Shown one piece after another: positions 1-8,346 of a stretch of DNA of 40,250 nucleotides; position 1 is the stretch's first letter, and every line of letters begins with the position of its first letter. The DNA is taken from positions 1 through 40,250 of the IMG/VR virus record IMGVR_UViG_3300032323_000975. One strand, written 5' to 3'. The notes beneath the pieces are model-generated. The model saw only the letters and a list, made by a program, of their open reading frames with translations, was not told the origin of the DNA and ran no database searches. Origin of the DNA: a virus. The position numbers and the translations under genes were made by a program.

Positions 1-123
1 GATACCGCCGTTGCCTTCAAGGATGTCTTTAGGGTCAATGTCGTTGGGGTCAATGTTGCTTGTCCCAACAGCAGTCCATTTGCCGTCACCGAAATCAACC
101 GTCAATGGAACCTTGTTGTATCC
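1..123. repeat. Left copy of 123-bp exact terminal repeat
   Basis: These bases are identical to 40128-40250. The repeat lies wholly inside one coding frame that continues in phase across the join. This is what an assembler leaves when it closes a circular or circularly permuted genome. A true packaged terminal repeat is less likely because the end would cut the middle of a gene. Confidence 0.97.
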
Positions 124-2535
124 TGAAACAATGTTCAGTTCGTTGTTGCCACGGACAACGCCACCGACTTTGAACTCTCCAAGTCTGTCAACCCAAGCAT
201 TGACAGCTTCGTCAAGGTTTTCGGGGTCAATCTTGATACGTGCAGTTTTGCCTGTTTTTGGATCTGTAATCTTTACGCCTTCAGCAAAGTAGTTACGCAA
301 CTGACCTAACAGTTCGCTTTGCTGTGGGCTGTTCAACCAGTCTGTGATTCGTTGCACTCGTTCAGGTTGTGACAAACCTTCAAGGCTTAGACGGGCAATC
401 TGATTCAAAATAACGTCATCGTTGATAAGGGCTAGGTTGTCAACATAACCTGTGATGTGTTGTGCAGCATCAGCACCACGATCTGCGATAGAGAAGTTGC
501 CGTTACGGAGAAGTTTCTGTTCAGCATCAAATGGGTTTTCAAGATGGCGGTGTTGGTCGAATGTTAAAGCCTGCCAAAACTCGTCTTGTTCTTTGTTCCA
601 CACACCAGCAACACCACCGAAGTCTTCCCCCGTAATGTCAAAGGTTCCTTTTTTACGCATTACCCACATGATGTATTCCTGTGGGTGGCGGAACAATCCT
701 GCTTTGCCTGACATGGCGATACGGGTTTGAGCGTCAATCATGTTACGCATGATGTATCCACCGGTAGCCAAAGCAAGTGGTTTCCAAATTTCGTTTTGTA
801 CAAACTCGGCAACAACAGTTGCGCCACGCTGATTGCCAGCAGTGTTGCGGGTCAAGAAAGGGTTACCCGCTAATGCACGTACACGGCGAAAATCAGGAAG
901 AACTTCAACATCGTCTGCTAGTTCGTTCAATGCACCTGGGCCTGCGATAGACAAACGATCTTGAACCGTAATATCAAATTCGTCTAACGCACCGTCAGGG
1001 AGTACAGACCTGAGCATCTGCAAAGCACCGCCATCGTCTGCGTCACCGAACTCATTTATCTGAAAAATTCTTGCTCTTGCAGTGCGAGCTGCACCAATAA
1101 GTTCTTCTGCTGCTTTCTTAGCCTGAGGGCTTTTCTCCCCAAGATGGCTGAAGACGGTATCCAACACTAAATCGTATGCTTCTTTGGCGGATGCACGGGC
1201 TGTGGCGGGGTCGGTGCTGGAGTACGCCTCGACCACTTTCTGCATCGCTACTTTGAACTCAGTTGTTTCATCGCCTAGTCCTGCTCCACGCAGATAACGA
1301 GCGTATGTTTTTACAGCGTCTGCTTTGTCTGCACCGGTGCCGTTGATAACAACAGATCCTTTGGGCATTGTGCCAAGCCATTTGTTGCGGAATGTGCGGT
1401 ACATCGGGACACGTTCCCTCAGACCATCATCCCAACCTTTAGTCAAACGGGCAAGGTCAATGTCACGGACATCGGTAGGAAGAAGAACATCAGCAGGGTT
1501 TGTTGTCAAACGAGCAGATGCTGTGCCAAGCAAACCATAAACCTTTGCTGTGTCGTCTGCTTCAGCAAAAGCACGGGCTGTGGCAGGGTCTAAACCTGGA
1601 ATGTTTTCCAACATGAACAAGGTTTTTTCTTCAATCGACTTACCAGTATCGCCCGCAACCTCGGTGATACGGCTAACAAGACGTTGCGCTCTGCGATCAG
1701 AAGTCACCCACTTACCGAACTTAGATGCTTCAAAAGCCATACCTTCAGCAGAATCCAAACCTGCCGCACCTTTAGCAAGTTGGGCGGCATTAGCGATTTC
1801 TTCTGCGGTAGTCAAACCTGGCAGTGCAGCACGGGCAGCTTTGACAGGGGCTAACGCTTTACTTGCAATAAGGGTTGGGTCTGTACCGATGTTGACTGCG
1901 GCATCAATAAACCCTGACAAAAACCCATACGCTTTTGTTCCTGGTGTGAACGCCAAATCTGCAGCACCACGGCCCACAGTCCAAGCGTTACCGTTGATGG
2001 TTCCACGGACACGCCTCGCTCGTTCACCTTGCTTTTCCATCGCTGCTTCACTAAGAAAGAAACCTTCACCGGCTTCTTTGGTGTTCGACATCAAGGTTCC
2101 CAACTGTGTTGATTTGAACCATCCGTCAAAACCAGCAGGGTCATTCCCTGAAAAGGCTTGTGAAGCAACGTTCTGTACAAGATCTGGCACTAATGAAAGA
2201 CCAGCAAAACTCCAACGGGAAGCAGCCTTTACATTGTCCGCAATGATTTCCTGAAACCAACCTTTTTTCTTAGGCTTGTTGGGGTCAAGATCCCTAGCAG
2301 TTTTCTGTGCTGCCGTCTTCTTAATAGCCTGCACAGTTTCTGGACTCGTTCCAGATTTTGCCATACTCAAAATTACAGACGCAGGGATATACGGTGCGTC
2401 ACGATAAATCTGTGATGCACGGTCAGCAACATCTTTAGAAAAAGTTTCTTTCGCTGTCTTTTCCTGTTGTTGCATCCGATACAACGCATCAAGACGTTGA
2501 TCTTCGGTAACTGGATCGCCTTCAGTAAAGGGCAT
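1..2535 (-). CDS. Giant virion (ejection-type) protein, N-terminal 845 codons; continues at 40127
   Basis: I translated this frame by hand from the ATG at 2535 to base 1 and found no stop. It continues in phase at 40127 and stops at 38046, giving 1538 aa. The start overlaps the stop of the upstream 122-aa gene as TAATG. The N-terminus (MPFTEGDPVTEDQRLDALYR) is charged and helical, with several A/G-rich helical stretches around residues 95-330. No catalytic motif, lysozyme signature or polymerase motif was recognised. Its size and place between portal and capsid genes match large internal or ejection proteins of podoviruses (compare T7 gp16, about 1.3 kb of codons), but this is by position, not by motif. 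Confidence 0.85.
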   Translation of the reverse strand, partial: MPFTEGDPVTEDQRLDALYRMQQQEKTAKETFSKDVADRASQIYRDAPYIPASVILSMAKSGTSPETVQAIKKTAAQKTARDLDPNKPKKKGWFQEIIADNVKAASRWSFAGLSLVPDLVQNVASQAFSGNDPAGFDGWFKSTQLGTLMSNTKEAGEGFFLSEAAMEKQGERARRVRGTINGNAWTVGRGAADLAFTPGTKAYGFLSGFIDAAVNIGTDPTLIASKALAPVKAARAALPGLTTAEEIANAAQLAKGAAGLDSAEGMAFEASKFGKWVTSDRRAQRLVSRITEVAGDTGKSIEEKTLFMLENIPGLDPATARAFAEADDTAKVYGLLGTASARLTTNPADVLLPTDVRDIDLARLTKGWDDGLRERVPMYRTFRNKWLGTMPKGSVVINGTGADKADAVKTYARYLRGAGLGDETTEFKVAMQKVVEAYSSTDPATARASAKEAYDLVLDTVFSHLGEKSPQAKKAAEELIGAARTARARIFQINEFGDADDGGALQMLRSVLPDGALDEFDITVQDRLSIAGPGALNELADDVEVLPDFRRVRALAGNPFLTRNTAGNQRGATVVAEFVQNEIWKPLALATGGYIMRNMIDAQTRIAMSGKAGLFRHPQEYIMWVMRKKGTFDITGEDFGGVAGVWNKEQDEFWQALTFDQHRHLENPFDAEQKLLRNGNFSIADRGADAAQHITGYVDNLALINDDVILNQIARLSLEGLSQPERVQRITDWLNSPQQSELLGQLRNYFAEGVKITDPKTGKTARIKIDPENLDEAVNAWVDRLGEFKVGGVVRGNNELNIVSGYNKVPLTVDFGDGKWTAVGTSNIDPNDIDPKDILEGNGGI

Positions 2536-2903
2536 TAGTAACCCTCACGCACGTAAGAATCCAACATATCCGCCAAATCATCAGACGGGTATGCGGCATA
2601 CAAAGCACGAAGCTCGACAAGAACATTGTCTGTTGTGATTGGTGCGAACTGTGTACGTGGTGTTGGGCCTGCACCAAACGAAGCACCCGCCGTGACTGGT
2701 TCATCAGGGCGTTCTGTTGGGCGGTTGAAAGCACCAAGCGAACCAGGTGCAACAACAGGTTTATCTGTCGGTGCAGAAGCCATCGGCACAGCCGATTGTG
2801 CTTCCATTTGCTGTGTTGCCTGACCGTAGGTTTGACCTGTCACGGTTTGCTTGGCAACTTTACCCCCACGCAAATCTGAACGATTTGGATATTGCTTCGC
2901 CAT
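2535..2903 (-). CDS. Hypothetical protein between portal and giant virion gene (122 aa)
   Basis: A 122-aa protein with a basic N-terminus (MAKQYPNRSDLRGGK), a Gln/Ala/Pro-rich low-complexity middle and a short acidic C-terminal helix. It starts one base after the portal stop (TAAATG) and its own stop forms TAATG with the giant gene, so all three are translationally linked. The position suggests a minor head or portal-associated protein. No family was recognised. Confidence 0.8.
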   Translation of the reverse strand: MAKQYPNRSDLRGGKVAKQTVTGQTYGQATQQMEAQSAVPMASAPTDKPVVAPGSLGAFNRPTERPDEPVTAGASFGAGPTPRTQFAPITTDNVLVELRALYAAYPSDDLADMLDSYVREGY

Positions 2904-4706
2904 TTACAACATCGCTCCCATTGGTGGGGCTGGAGGAGCCATGCCGCCACCGCCTCCACCTAGTTGTGCTAATAAACCTTCAATACCTGAAGGTGCTGGA
3001 CCTGCCATTGGTTGTTCCATGCCGACACCGGCAGGTGACAAACCAGGCATTGTTTCAGGTGCGCCAGTCGGAGCAGGTGTAGCCTGTCGTTCTTGCGCCC
3101 GTTTTTGCGCTGCCTGTATTGCTTCAGGTAGCGACATCTTGTTTGAACCAACCTGTTCAGCGATAAACGCCAAATCATCGGGTTGGTATGGGCCGTTCGG
3201 GTCGGCGGCTTGTGCCTGTACAGACTGCAACAAAGCCGACTCGATGGCTTCTGCCACGATACGGTCACGTTCAAGTTCAGGATCGGCAATCATTGGGTCT
3301 GCTTCACGGGCTGATTCTTTCGACATCAAGCCTGTACCTAAGCGTTGTCCAAGACTGATAACAAGATTGTTGATGTCTGCGCCTGATGCAGAGTATGAGA
3401 CATAGTGGAAGTCGGTTTCCCACATCTTGTTCGGGGTGTAATCCTTCATTCCGCCGCCTGTGCCTGGAATGTAGAACGACTTGGAGAAGTTACCCCAATA
3501 GGCTTTTTCGATTGCAATAGCAATCTTGTCTTCTTCCACCATGGATGATGCGAAGATTTCTTGGGATTCTTGTACACGGAAATCCACTGTGGCTGACAGG
3601 ATGGATTCGCCACGGCGACCTGTACGGATGTTTGTTCCGGATTCGCCACCGAACTCTGCGGGGATAGCACCCTCTAGGCGTTCTTGGCGTTCCAAACGAT
3701 CCAAAGCAACATCTGTTTTGTAGCCAGGGTTCGTTTGCAACTGTGTAATGTCGCCGCCTTTGACGACACCAAGTTGTCCTGTTTTCCCGTCTGCGATTTG
3801 GATGATTTCAGCATTTTCACCTGGGCGTGACACTAGGTATTCGTCGGGGAAGATGCCTCGTTCGATAGCAATTTCGGTGAGAGCTTGCAGTCTTGCACGG
3901 GTGTAGTACATACCGAGTAGACCGTCAAACTGTCCACGGGGCTTGTCAAGTGTTATACGTTGTGGAACGACAACAAGTGGCATCCCTGTACGGTTCACAA
4001 CACGGGACAACTCAACTGCTTGCTGACCTGGGTAACTTTGCCCTGTAATCGGGTCAAAAGTTTTTTCGGCACCCATAGCAATAGTGACAATTTCTTCGCC
4101 ACAAACATATTCAAGAATCGTGAAAAGCGTGTCAGGTCCTGGATCTGCAACACGCAAAATACCGTTCAACGAAGTGCCATAGTTCTGCATCAACCAGCGA
4201 TACGGGCGGTGATACGTGAAAATCACATTGTCCGGTACAGGATTATCAACATCAATACGTGGCGCAGCGAAAGTGTCCAACGGGTTGCGTAGTTGCCATT
4301 CAGGAATCCGCTTATCAAAGTTCGGCTTCAAATAAACAGGGGAGTTGCTGTACGCCAACAGGTGTCTAGCCCGTTGACGCATCTTCATCGCCATACGGTT
4401 CTGATCCCAAATAGCCAGCATCGCCCGCTTACGGTCACGGGCAAGTTTCATCGAGCGATCCTGCCCCTCACGGAGAGCAGGGAAATACGGTGACGGCATC
4501 GTGGAAGACACACGCATACTCATTTGGTCTAAACCTTGTACCAACAAGTTGGCTACAGAAGATTTCGTGTTGCGATCCAGTTCGTTCAACGGGACAATGA
4601 CATCACCGTTAGCGAGTTGTCGAACTTCACGCATCTGACGAAGAATCGGCCCTTGGGTATCAACACGATCCTTATACAGTTGAACGATTTCTTCGACAGT
4701 TTTCAT
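2904..4706 (-). CDS. Portal protein (600 aa)
   Basis: The portal dodecamer forms the DNA entry channel of the capsid and docks the terminase. The 600-aa length is usual for podovirus-type portals. Visible portal-like features are the basic helical N-terminus, a mixed alpha/beta body, and a run with GRRGESILSATVDFRVQESQ near residues 365-385 that resembles the region before the crown. The C-terminal 90 residues are Pro/Gly/Met-rich and probably disordered. It lies directly downstream of the large terminase (42-bp gap), which is the standard order. The call rests on position, length and general resemblance. Confidence 0.85.
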   Translation of the reverse strand: MKTVEEIVQLYKDRVDTQGPILRQMREVRQLANGDVIVPLNELDRNTKSSVANLLVQGLDQMSMRVSSTMPSPYFPALREGQDRSMKLARDRKRAMLAIWDQNRMAMKMRQRARHLLAYSNSPVYLKPNFDKRIPEWQLRNPLDTFAAPRIDVDNPVPDNVIFTYHRPYRWLMQNYGTSLNGILRVADPGPDTLFTILEYVCGEEIVTIAMGAEKTFDPITGQSYPGQQAVELSRVVNRTGMPLVVVPQRITLDKPRGQFDGLLGMYYTRARLQALTEIAIERGIFPDEYLVSRPGENAEIIQIADGKTGQLGVVKGGDITQLQTNPGYKTDVALDRLERQERLEGAIPAEFGGESGTNIRTGRRGESILSATVDFRVQESQEIFASSMVEEDKIAIAIEKAYWGNFSKSFYIPGTGGGMKDYTPNKMWETDFHYVSYSASGADINNLVISLGQRLGTGLMSKESAREADPMIADPELERDRIVAEAIESALLQSVQAQAADPNGPYQPDDLAFIAEQVGSNKMSLPEAIQAAQKRAQERQATPAPTGAPETMPGLSPAGVGMEQPMAGPAPSGIEGLLAQLGGGGGGMAPPAPPMGAML

Positions 4707-4748
4707 CTAAAACCTTTGGTTGACCAAGACGCACTAAACATAACACAT

Positions 4749-6728
4749 TTACCTGCCAAGCAACCATGAAGGTCGCCACTGTCGGGGAGGAGCTTTCGCT
4801 TGTGTCAGGTTCGGCAGATTCAAAATCGCCATCCACAATGCCATCACAATGTCGGTGCCGTGCTTTTTGTCCCGTGACCACTTCGTTAACTCGTCTTGCG
4901 CCGCTAATGTTTTCCAGTTTCCACGCATAGATGGGAAACGGATAGCCCCAGATCGCACCACCGGTGGAATCAACGCTTCGACACCTAGTTTTTCGTCAAC
5001 TTTGTTGCGGCTTGTGGTGTGTGGGATGACGTTGACACGGTTCATGGCTTGCCAGCGACGCACAAAATCATGTGCCAACAGGAATCGTTGGGCGGCGTTG
5101 ATTTCGACAACCCAATGGGAGATGGGATAACCCATGTCGTAGGAGCGTTGCTGCCATTCGTGCATCAAACCTGAATATTCACTGGTTGTGGTGTTGAATC
5201 CAAGGACTTCTTCGGCGGATAATTTGACTCTCTCGATGTCCACCACATGATAGATTTGGGTTTCGGGCTGGAAAATAATCCACACGAAAGCCCAAAACAT
5301 TGTTGGTGACGGGTCAACTGCACAAATAGAAATCCACGGGTGCGACAAGCCTTCAGGGATATAACCTGGTTGGCGTTCGTTATCGACACAGCCAGGGTAT
5401 TCCACCCCATCCATCCCTTTACCACCGGTAATCCAAGTACGGTCCACCAGTCGGGCATCAAGGTCAAGGTCTTCTTGCTGATACACCACTTGGAACACGT
5501 CAGGTTTGTTGTAACGGATAAACGACAAGTCTTTCCACGGGAGACGTTTCGGATCTAGAAGCGGCCCGTCAGGATACGGCTGTGCTTTGAAAGACCGTGA
5601 CTCTTTCCCTGTGTCAAGTTCTTCGTAATACGCTTTGTAGATGATGTGCCTGTATTTTTTCTGTCGGACAGGTTGCCCTGCTTGGACATCTTCAGGGGTT
5701 TCCACATCAGAACCGTCATAGTTGATGTCTTCATCAATGTCGTAGGTTTCCTTAGCAAGACAATGGGCGTACAGATCGCCTGAACCAAGACGCTGACCGA
5801 CTACTGCTAAGAGTCCACCTGGGTCGCATCGGGCTTCAGCCACATTGTCCCACCGTTCAAGAAGCTTGTCCCTAGCCACACTTTCACGGGCGTTGTCGGG
5901 TGAGGCCACATCGTCAAAAAGGCAAAGGTCGGCACGGTGTCCGATGAACTCTGCTTCGATACCGTAGGCACGCACTGTTGGTTCTTTGTTGTCAAGCCCG
6001 TTACCGTCAAGTTGTTCAACGACAAATTCTTCGGACCGCCACAATGCACCTTTATCGACAGGTTTGAATCTTCCATAGTCAATTGTCAAACATCCTTCTG
6101 CGTTAACTGCCAATCCTTTTGCCACCATCATCGGGTCAGGCTCGATAGGCATCACACGCTCAAGCGTTTCACGGATACGGCGGGAATACATTTTCGCCAT
6201 GTTCTGTGAAACAGACCCGATCATTACACGGATACGCCGGTTACGAACAATCGCCCACACCGCAACATCATGGAACAATGTGGATTTGCCTGCACCTGGC
6301 GGAACGTTCAAACAAACAAATTCTTTTTCTTCCGACTCCAACAGTTTCACCAGTGTGATTGCTGCTTCTACCTGCCACGGGGAAGGGACACGGCCAAGAT
6401 AGTGGGTACGGAAAAAATCAAAATCTTCTAAGCCCCTTTTGGCGTTGTCGCATAACTGGTCGTGTGGGACAGCCGATGGAAGGTCAATGGCATCCATGAA
6501 GTTGTTATGTGCAACAGATTGCCTACCGCCAGATCCTGCACCTGAAGACACCTTATGTGCCGCTTCTTTACGGTTCGCTTCTAACAGTCGAGCCTTCTTC
6601 ACCCAACGTGAACCCGTGTTGTAATGCACACCAGTCTCAGCACACGCATCTTTGATGGTGCGCCCTGCTGCGACTAACGCAAAAAACTTTGCTTTGTCCT
6701 GAGGCGGGACAGCTCTTTTAGTTCCCAT
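4749..6728 (-). CDS. terL: Terminase large subunit with N-terminal helix-turn-helix (659 aa)
   Basis: This is the ATP-driven DNA packaging motor and headful or site nuclease. Visible are a Walker A motif PPGAGKST at residues 143-150 and a Walker B motif LCLFDD at 269-273. The C-terminal RNase H-like nuclease acids are probably D472 (AVDPSPT), E542 (VVEIN) and D626 (HGTDIVMALW). Residues 1-55 look like a helix-turn-helix (ACAETGVHYNTGSRWVKKA), a fold normally found in the small terminase. No separate small-terminase gene is visible, so the DNA-recognition role may be fused here. The start overlaps the methyltransferase end by 11 bases. Confidence 0.95.
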   Translation of the reverse strand: MGTKRAVPPQDKAKFFALVAAGRTIKDACAETGVHYNTGSRWVKKARLLEANRKEAAHKVSSGAGSGGRQSVAHNNFMDAIDLPSAVPHDQLCDNAKRGLEDFDFFRTHYLGRVPSPWQVEAAITLVKLLESEEKEFVCLNVPPGAGKSTLFHDVAVWAIVRNRRIRVMIGSVSQNMAKMYSRRIRETLERVMPIEPDPMMVAKGLAVNAEGCLTIDYGRFKPVDKGALWRSEEFVVEQLDGNGLDNKEPTVRAYGIEAEFIGHRADLCLFDDVASPDNARESVARDKLLERWDNVAEARCDPGGLLAVVGQRLGSGDLYAHCLAKETYDIDEDINYDGSDVETPEDVQAGQPVRQKKYRHIIYKAYYEELDTGKESRSFKAQPYPDGPLLDPKRLPWKDLSFIRYNKPDVFQVVYQQEDLDLDARLVDRTWITGGKGMDGVEYPGCVDNERQPGYIPEGLSHPWISICAVDPSPTMFWAFVWIIFQPETQIYHVVDIERVKLSAEEVLGFNTTTSEYSGLMHEWQQRSYDMGYPISHWVVEINAAQRFLLAHDFVRRWQAMNRVNVIPHTTSRNKVDEKLGVEALIPPVVRSGAIRFPSMRGNWKTLAAQDELTKWSRDKKHGTDIVMALWMAILNLPNLTQAKAPPRQWRPSWLLGR

Positions 6729-7185
6729 ACACCACTACAGCAGAAGGGAACGGGGCAGCGTTAGGTCCATCATTAAACTTTAACCTCCCACGAATAAAAC
6801 GGATATCAGAAGCAAATGGTATTACATAATCATGCCACCATGCCGTATCAGTACGTGCCGGTACAAGAGCAACAATGCCACACCCACGAACAGATTCCTG
6901 TGCTGCTTTAGCCATGAACTTGCCGATACCTCGACCATACGGCGGATTCATAAATACATACCCCCCCCCACAATCTTGCAACCAGTCTCGCACTAAACAA
7001 TCACGGCGTTCAAGATCTGGATGGTCAGGCCCATACCAGTTATCTGCTACAAGAGTTGACTCAGAAACAGCGCAAGCGTCTAACACAAAAGAAAACTCTG
7101 TATCAAGTTTCTTATAAAACGGTGTAGGAGTACGCCACGTCAAATCAATAGACGACAACGCCACACCAGAATAAAAGTTTTCCAT
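6718..7185 (-). CDS. Phage N6-adenine DNA methyltransferase (Dam-like, 155 aa)
   Basis: The protein contains the catalytic NPPY motif (FMNPPYGRG, residues 80-83) and an N-terminal segment LDACAVSEST that fits the S-adenosylmethionine-binding strand. Size and arrangement fit the phage Dam family. I placed the start at 7185 (MENFYSG), where a GGAGGGG ribosome site lies 2-3 bases upstream. An earlier in-frame start at 7212 lacks this. Placed just before the terminase, it could protect phage DNA from host restriction or mark a packaging site. Target sequence unknown. Confidence 0.88.
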   Translation of the reverse strand: MENFYSGVALSSIDLTWRTPTPFYKKLDTEFSFVLDACAVSESTLVADNWYGPDHPDLERRDCLVRDWLQDCGGGYVFMNPPYGRGIGKFMAKAAQESVRGCGIVALVPARTDTAWWHDYVIPFASDIRFIRGRLKFNDGPNAAPFPSAVVVYGN

Positions 7186-7205
7186 CACCCCTCCAGTAGC
7201 AGATC

Positions 7206-7457
7206 CTACCACTTAACTTTATTAGCCCAATACGCCGCAGACATCTTACCTTTAGCGATGTTCTTCGCATGACGAGCTTTGAACGCTTTATTACGGGCAG
7301 AACCATCCGGTGAACCCTGCACCCCTTGCTGACCAAACCTGATCAACTTCACAGTTGACCCCTCCTTAGCCAACACAGCATGAGACTTTTTTGCACCAGG
7401 AGTCCGTTTCGGTTTGTTATAACCAGCAAACTTCTCGCCTCGATACTCAATAGCCAT
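7206..7457 (-). CDS. Small basic DUF6321-like protein (83 aa)
   Basis: The product starts MAIEYRGEKFAGYNKPKRTP and contains the patterns KKSHAVLAKEG, KLIRFGQQG and FKARHAKNIAKGKMSAAYWA. I recognise these as a small conserved protein of many marine and freshwater phages (DUF6321 by memory). Function is unknown; the high Lys/Arg content suggests nucleic-acid or virion association. The ATG at 7457 is chosen because the family motif begins there. The frame extends upstream but that part shows no conservation. It has no ribosome site, and an extended -10 box lies 7 bases upstream, so a leaderless mRNA is possible. Confidence 0.85.
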   Translation of the reverse strand: MAIEYRGEKFAGYNKPKRTPGAKKSHAVLAKEGSTVKLIRFGQQGVQGSPDGSARNKAFKARHAKNIAKGKMSAAYWANKVKW

Positions 7458-7458
7458 G

Positions 7459-7486
7459 TTGCAAATAGTAACAGATGTGCTACACT
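7459..7486 (+). promoter_or_regulatory. Candidate rightward promoter TTGCAA-N16-TACACT
   Basis: The -35-like TTGCAA (7459-7464) is followed after 16 bases by TACACT (7481-7486), preceded by TGC, which makes an extended -10. It overlaps the leftward promoter. Its transcript would start near 7493, and no gene follows until 8347. Confidence 0.35.
7465..7473 (-). promoter_or_regulatory. Extended -10 promoter for leftward unit, leaderless start
   Basis: On the minus strand the sequence TGTTACTAT is an extended -10 (TGnTAnnnT). It is followed by 7 bases and then the ATG at 7457. Transcription would begin at or next to the start codon, as in the leaderless mRNAs common in actinobacteria. A -35 is poor at normal spacing (TTGCAG only at 20 bp). 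Confidence 0.5.
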
Positions 7487-7492
7487 CACACT

Positions 7493-7911
7493 GCAACAGA
7501 AAAGAACTCCCACGCTGGGAAGCGTCAGAGAGAGCAAGGCTGTACACCACTTGCACGGTGCGGGGCATTTCACACACGGAAACGTGGGTCGATGTTTCCT
7601 GCAACCAAGAAGTACCCAAGACCGAACCTTCCCCTGTTGCGTAAGAGAAACAAGCAGCGTGAACAAACGTCAACTGTTCGTGAAAGAAAAGACTTTCTGG
7701 TGTCGGCTAAAAGAAATTGGCTACGGCGACCAACCACAATCGTGGTGAACTGTGGGGGAAGACCATAACCGGAGACTAGATGATCAGCCACGCAGACCTT
7801 TTACTACCGCCCTTGCTTCGCTGCGGTTGGTCACACAGAAGACACGGCTAACGTCGAACCACCAGCTCGGCCCAGATGTCCACTTTTCTTTTTTGCCCTT
7901 TTTTCTTTTCC
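7493..7911 (+). ncRNA. Candidate structured non-coding RNA (unassigned)
   Basis: The stretch after the candidate promoter holds many short hairpins. They include ACGCT-GGGA-AGCGT at 7512-7525, CACG-GAAA-CGTG at 7575-7586 (both GNRA loops) and GGAAAC/GTTTCC at 7578-7599 (an alternative to the last). Others are GAAAG/CTTTC near 7682-7697, ACCAC-AATC-GTGGT near 7734-7747, and ACCGC/GCGGT near 7805-7827. It ends in T-rich tracts at 7883-7911. No known RNA family was identified and chance hairpins are possible. Confidence 0.3.
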
Positions 7912-8202
7912 AGCATTAAGCCCGCCACCTAGAGTGTTCAACCACCACACACAGTCACCAGACCAGACACCACACAAAAAGAGTGAGTCCGCAGCGATCC
8001 GCTAATACAGTACCCCCCTACCGGCGGGCCTCGGTACACCCCCAGTTGAGGGTCGCAAGCAGAAAATTACATAACAAGCATTATGGGCGGCGATAATCAC
8101 CACCGATCACGGGCTAGGCACCCCCACCCCCACCCCCCTACGGGCAGAAAAAAGACAGGGGTACGGTTGTCGAGTGACGTGGCCGGCGATCCGCCTTGAC
8201 TG

Positions 8203-8226
8203 TTGTCGAGTTGTCGAGTTGTCGAG
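8203..8226. repeat. Three tandem copies of 8-bp TTGTCGAG
   Basis: TTGTCGAG occurs head to tail at 8203-8210, 8211-8218 and 8219-8226, with a fourth isolated copy at 8167-8174. It lies about 50 bp upstream of the plus-strand promoter. The arrangement is like protein-binding iterons for a replication initiator or regulator. The binding partner is unknown. Confidence 0.85.
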
Positions 8227-8273
8227 TTGGTGGCCGTTCTCGATAGTGTGACGCATGTCACGTTGGTTAGTGC

Positions 8274-8303
8274 TTGACAAGTGTTAGACAGTTGCCCCAT
8301 AAT
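8274..8303 (+). promoter_or_regulatory. Sigma70-type promoter P1 of the plus-strand cluster
   Basis: A perfect -35 TTGACA (8274-8279) is followed by an 18-bp spacer and CATAAT (8298-8303). A very similar element occurs at 9071-9100. The predicted start is near 8310, 37 bases before the first gene. Confidence 0.8.
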
Positions 8304-8309
8304 CCCTGT

Positions 8310-8327
8310 GCCGGCATTTCTGCCGGC
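8310..8327 (+). other. Hairpin at the 5' end of the early transcript
   Basis: GCCGGCA (8310-8316), loop TTTC, and TGCCGGC (8321-8327) form a perfect 7-bp GC-rich stem that begins at about the predicted transcription start. It could protect the mRNA 5' end. It has no following T-run, so it is not a simple terminator. Confidence 0.55.
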
Positions 8328-8346
8328 CAACTAGAAAGGGGAAACT

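Larger units (their letters stand above)
7458..8346. other. Non-coding divergent control region (889 bp), candidate origin
   Basis: No frame here has family resemblance or a convincing ribosome site. The left end holds divergent promoter-like elements, followed by hairpins up to about 7830. Pyrimidine tracts lie at 7883-7911 and an inverted repeat (GTACC at 8010-8014, GGTAC at 8033-8037). A C-run tract at 8120-8139 (G-runs on the minus strand), tandem TTGTCGAG repeats at 8203-8226 and the first plus-strand promoter follow. It divides leftward and rightward transcription, which fits a control or origin region; origin function is inference. Confidence 0.7.

Noticed and set aside
1-123. A packaged direct terminal repeat like that of T7
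   Set aside because: It lies mid-gene and continues in frame; assembly overlap of a circle is simpler. Read depth could still show otherwise.
7380-7768. Overlapping plus-strand frames in the control region
   Set aside because: Mutually overlapping, part opposite the DUF6321-like gene, no ribosome site or conservation; the region reads better as non-coding.
8097-8330. Minus-strand 77-aa frame over the iterons
   Set aside because: Composed of iteron and C-run sequence; no ribosome site and overlaps promoter P1.
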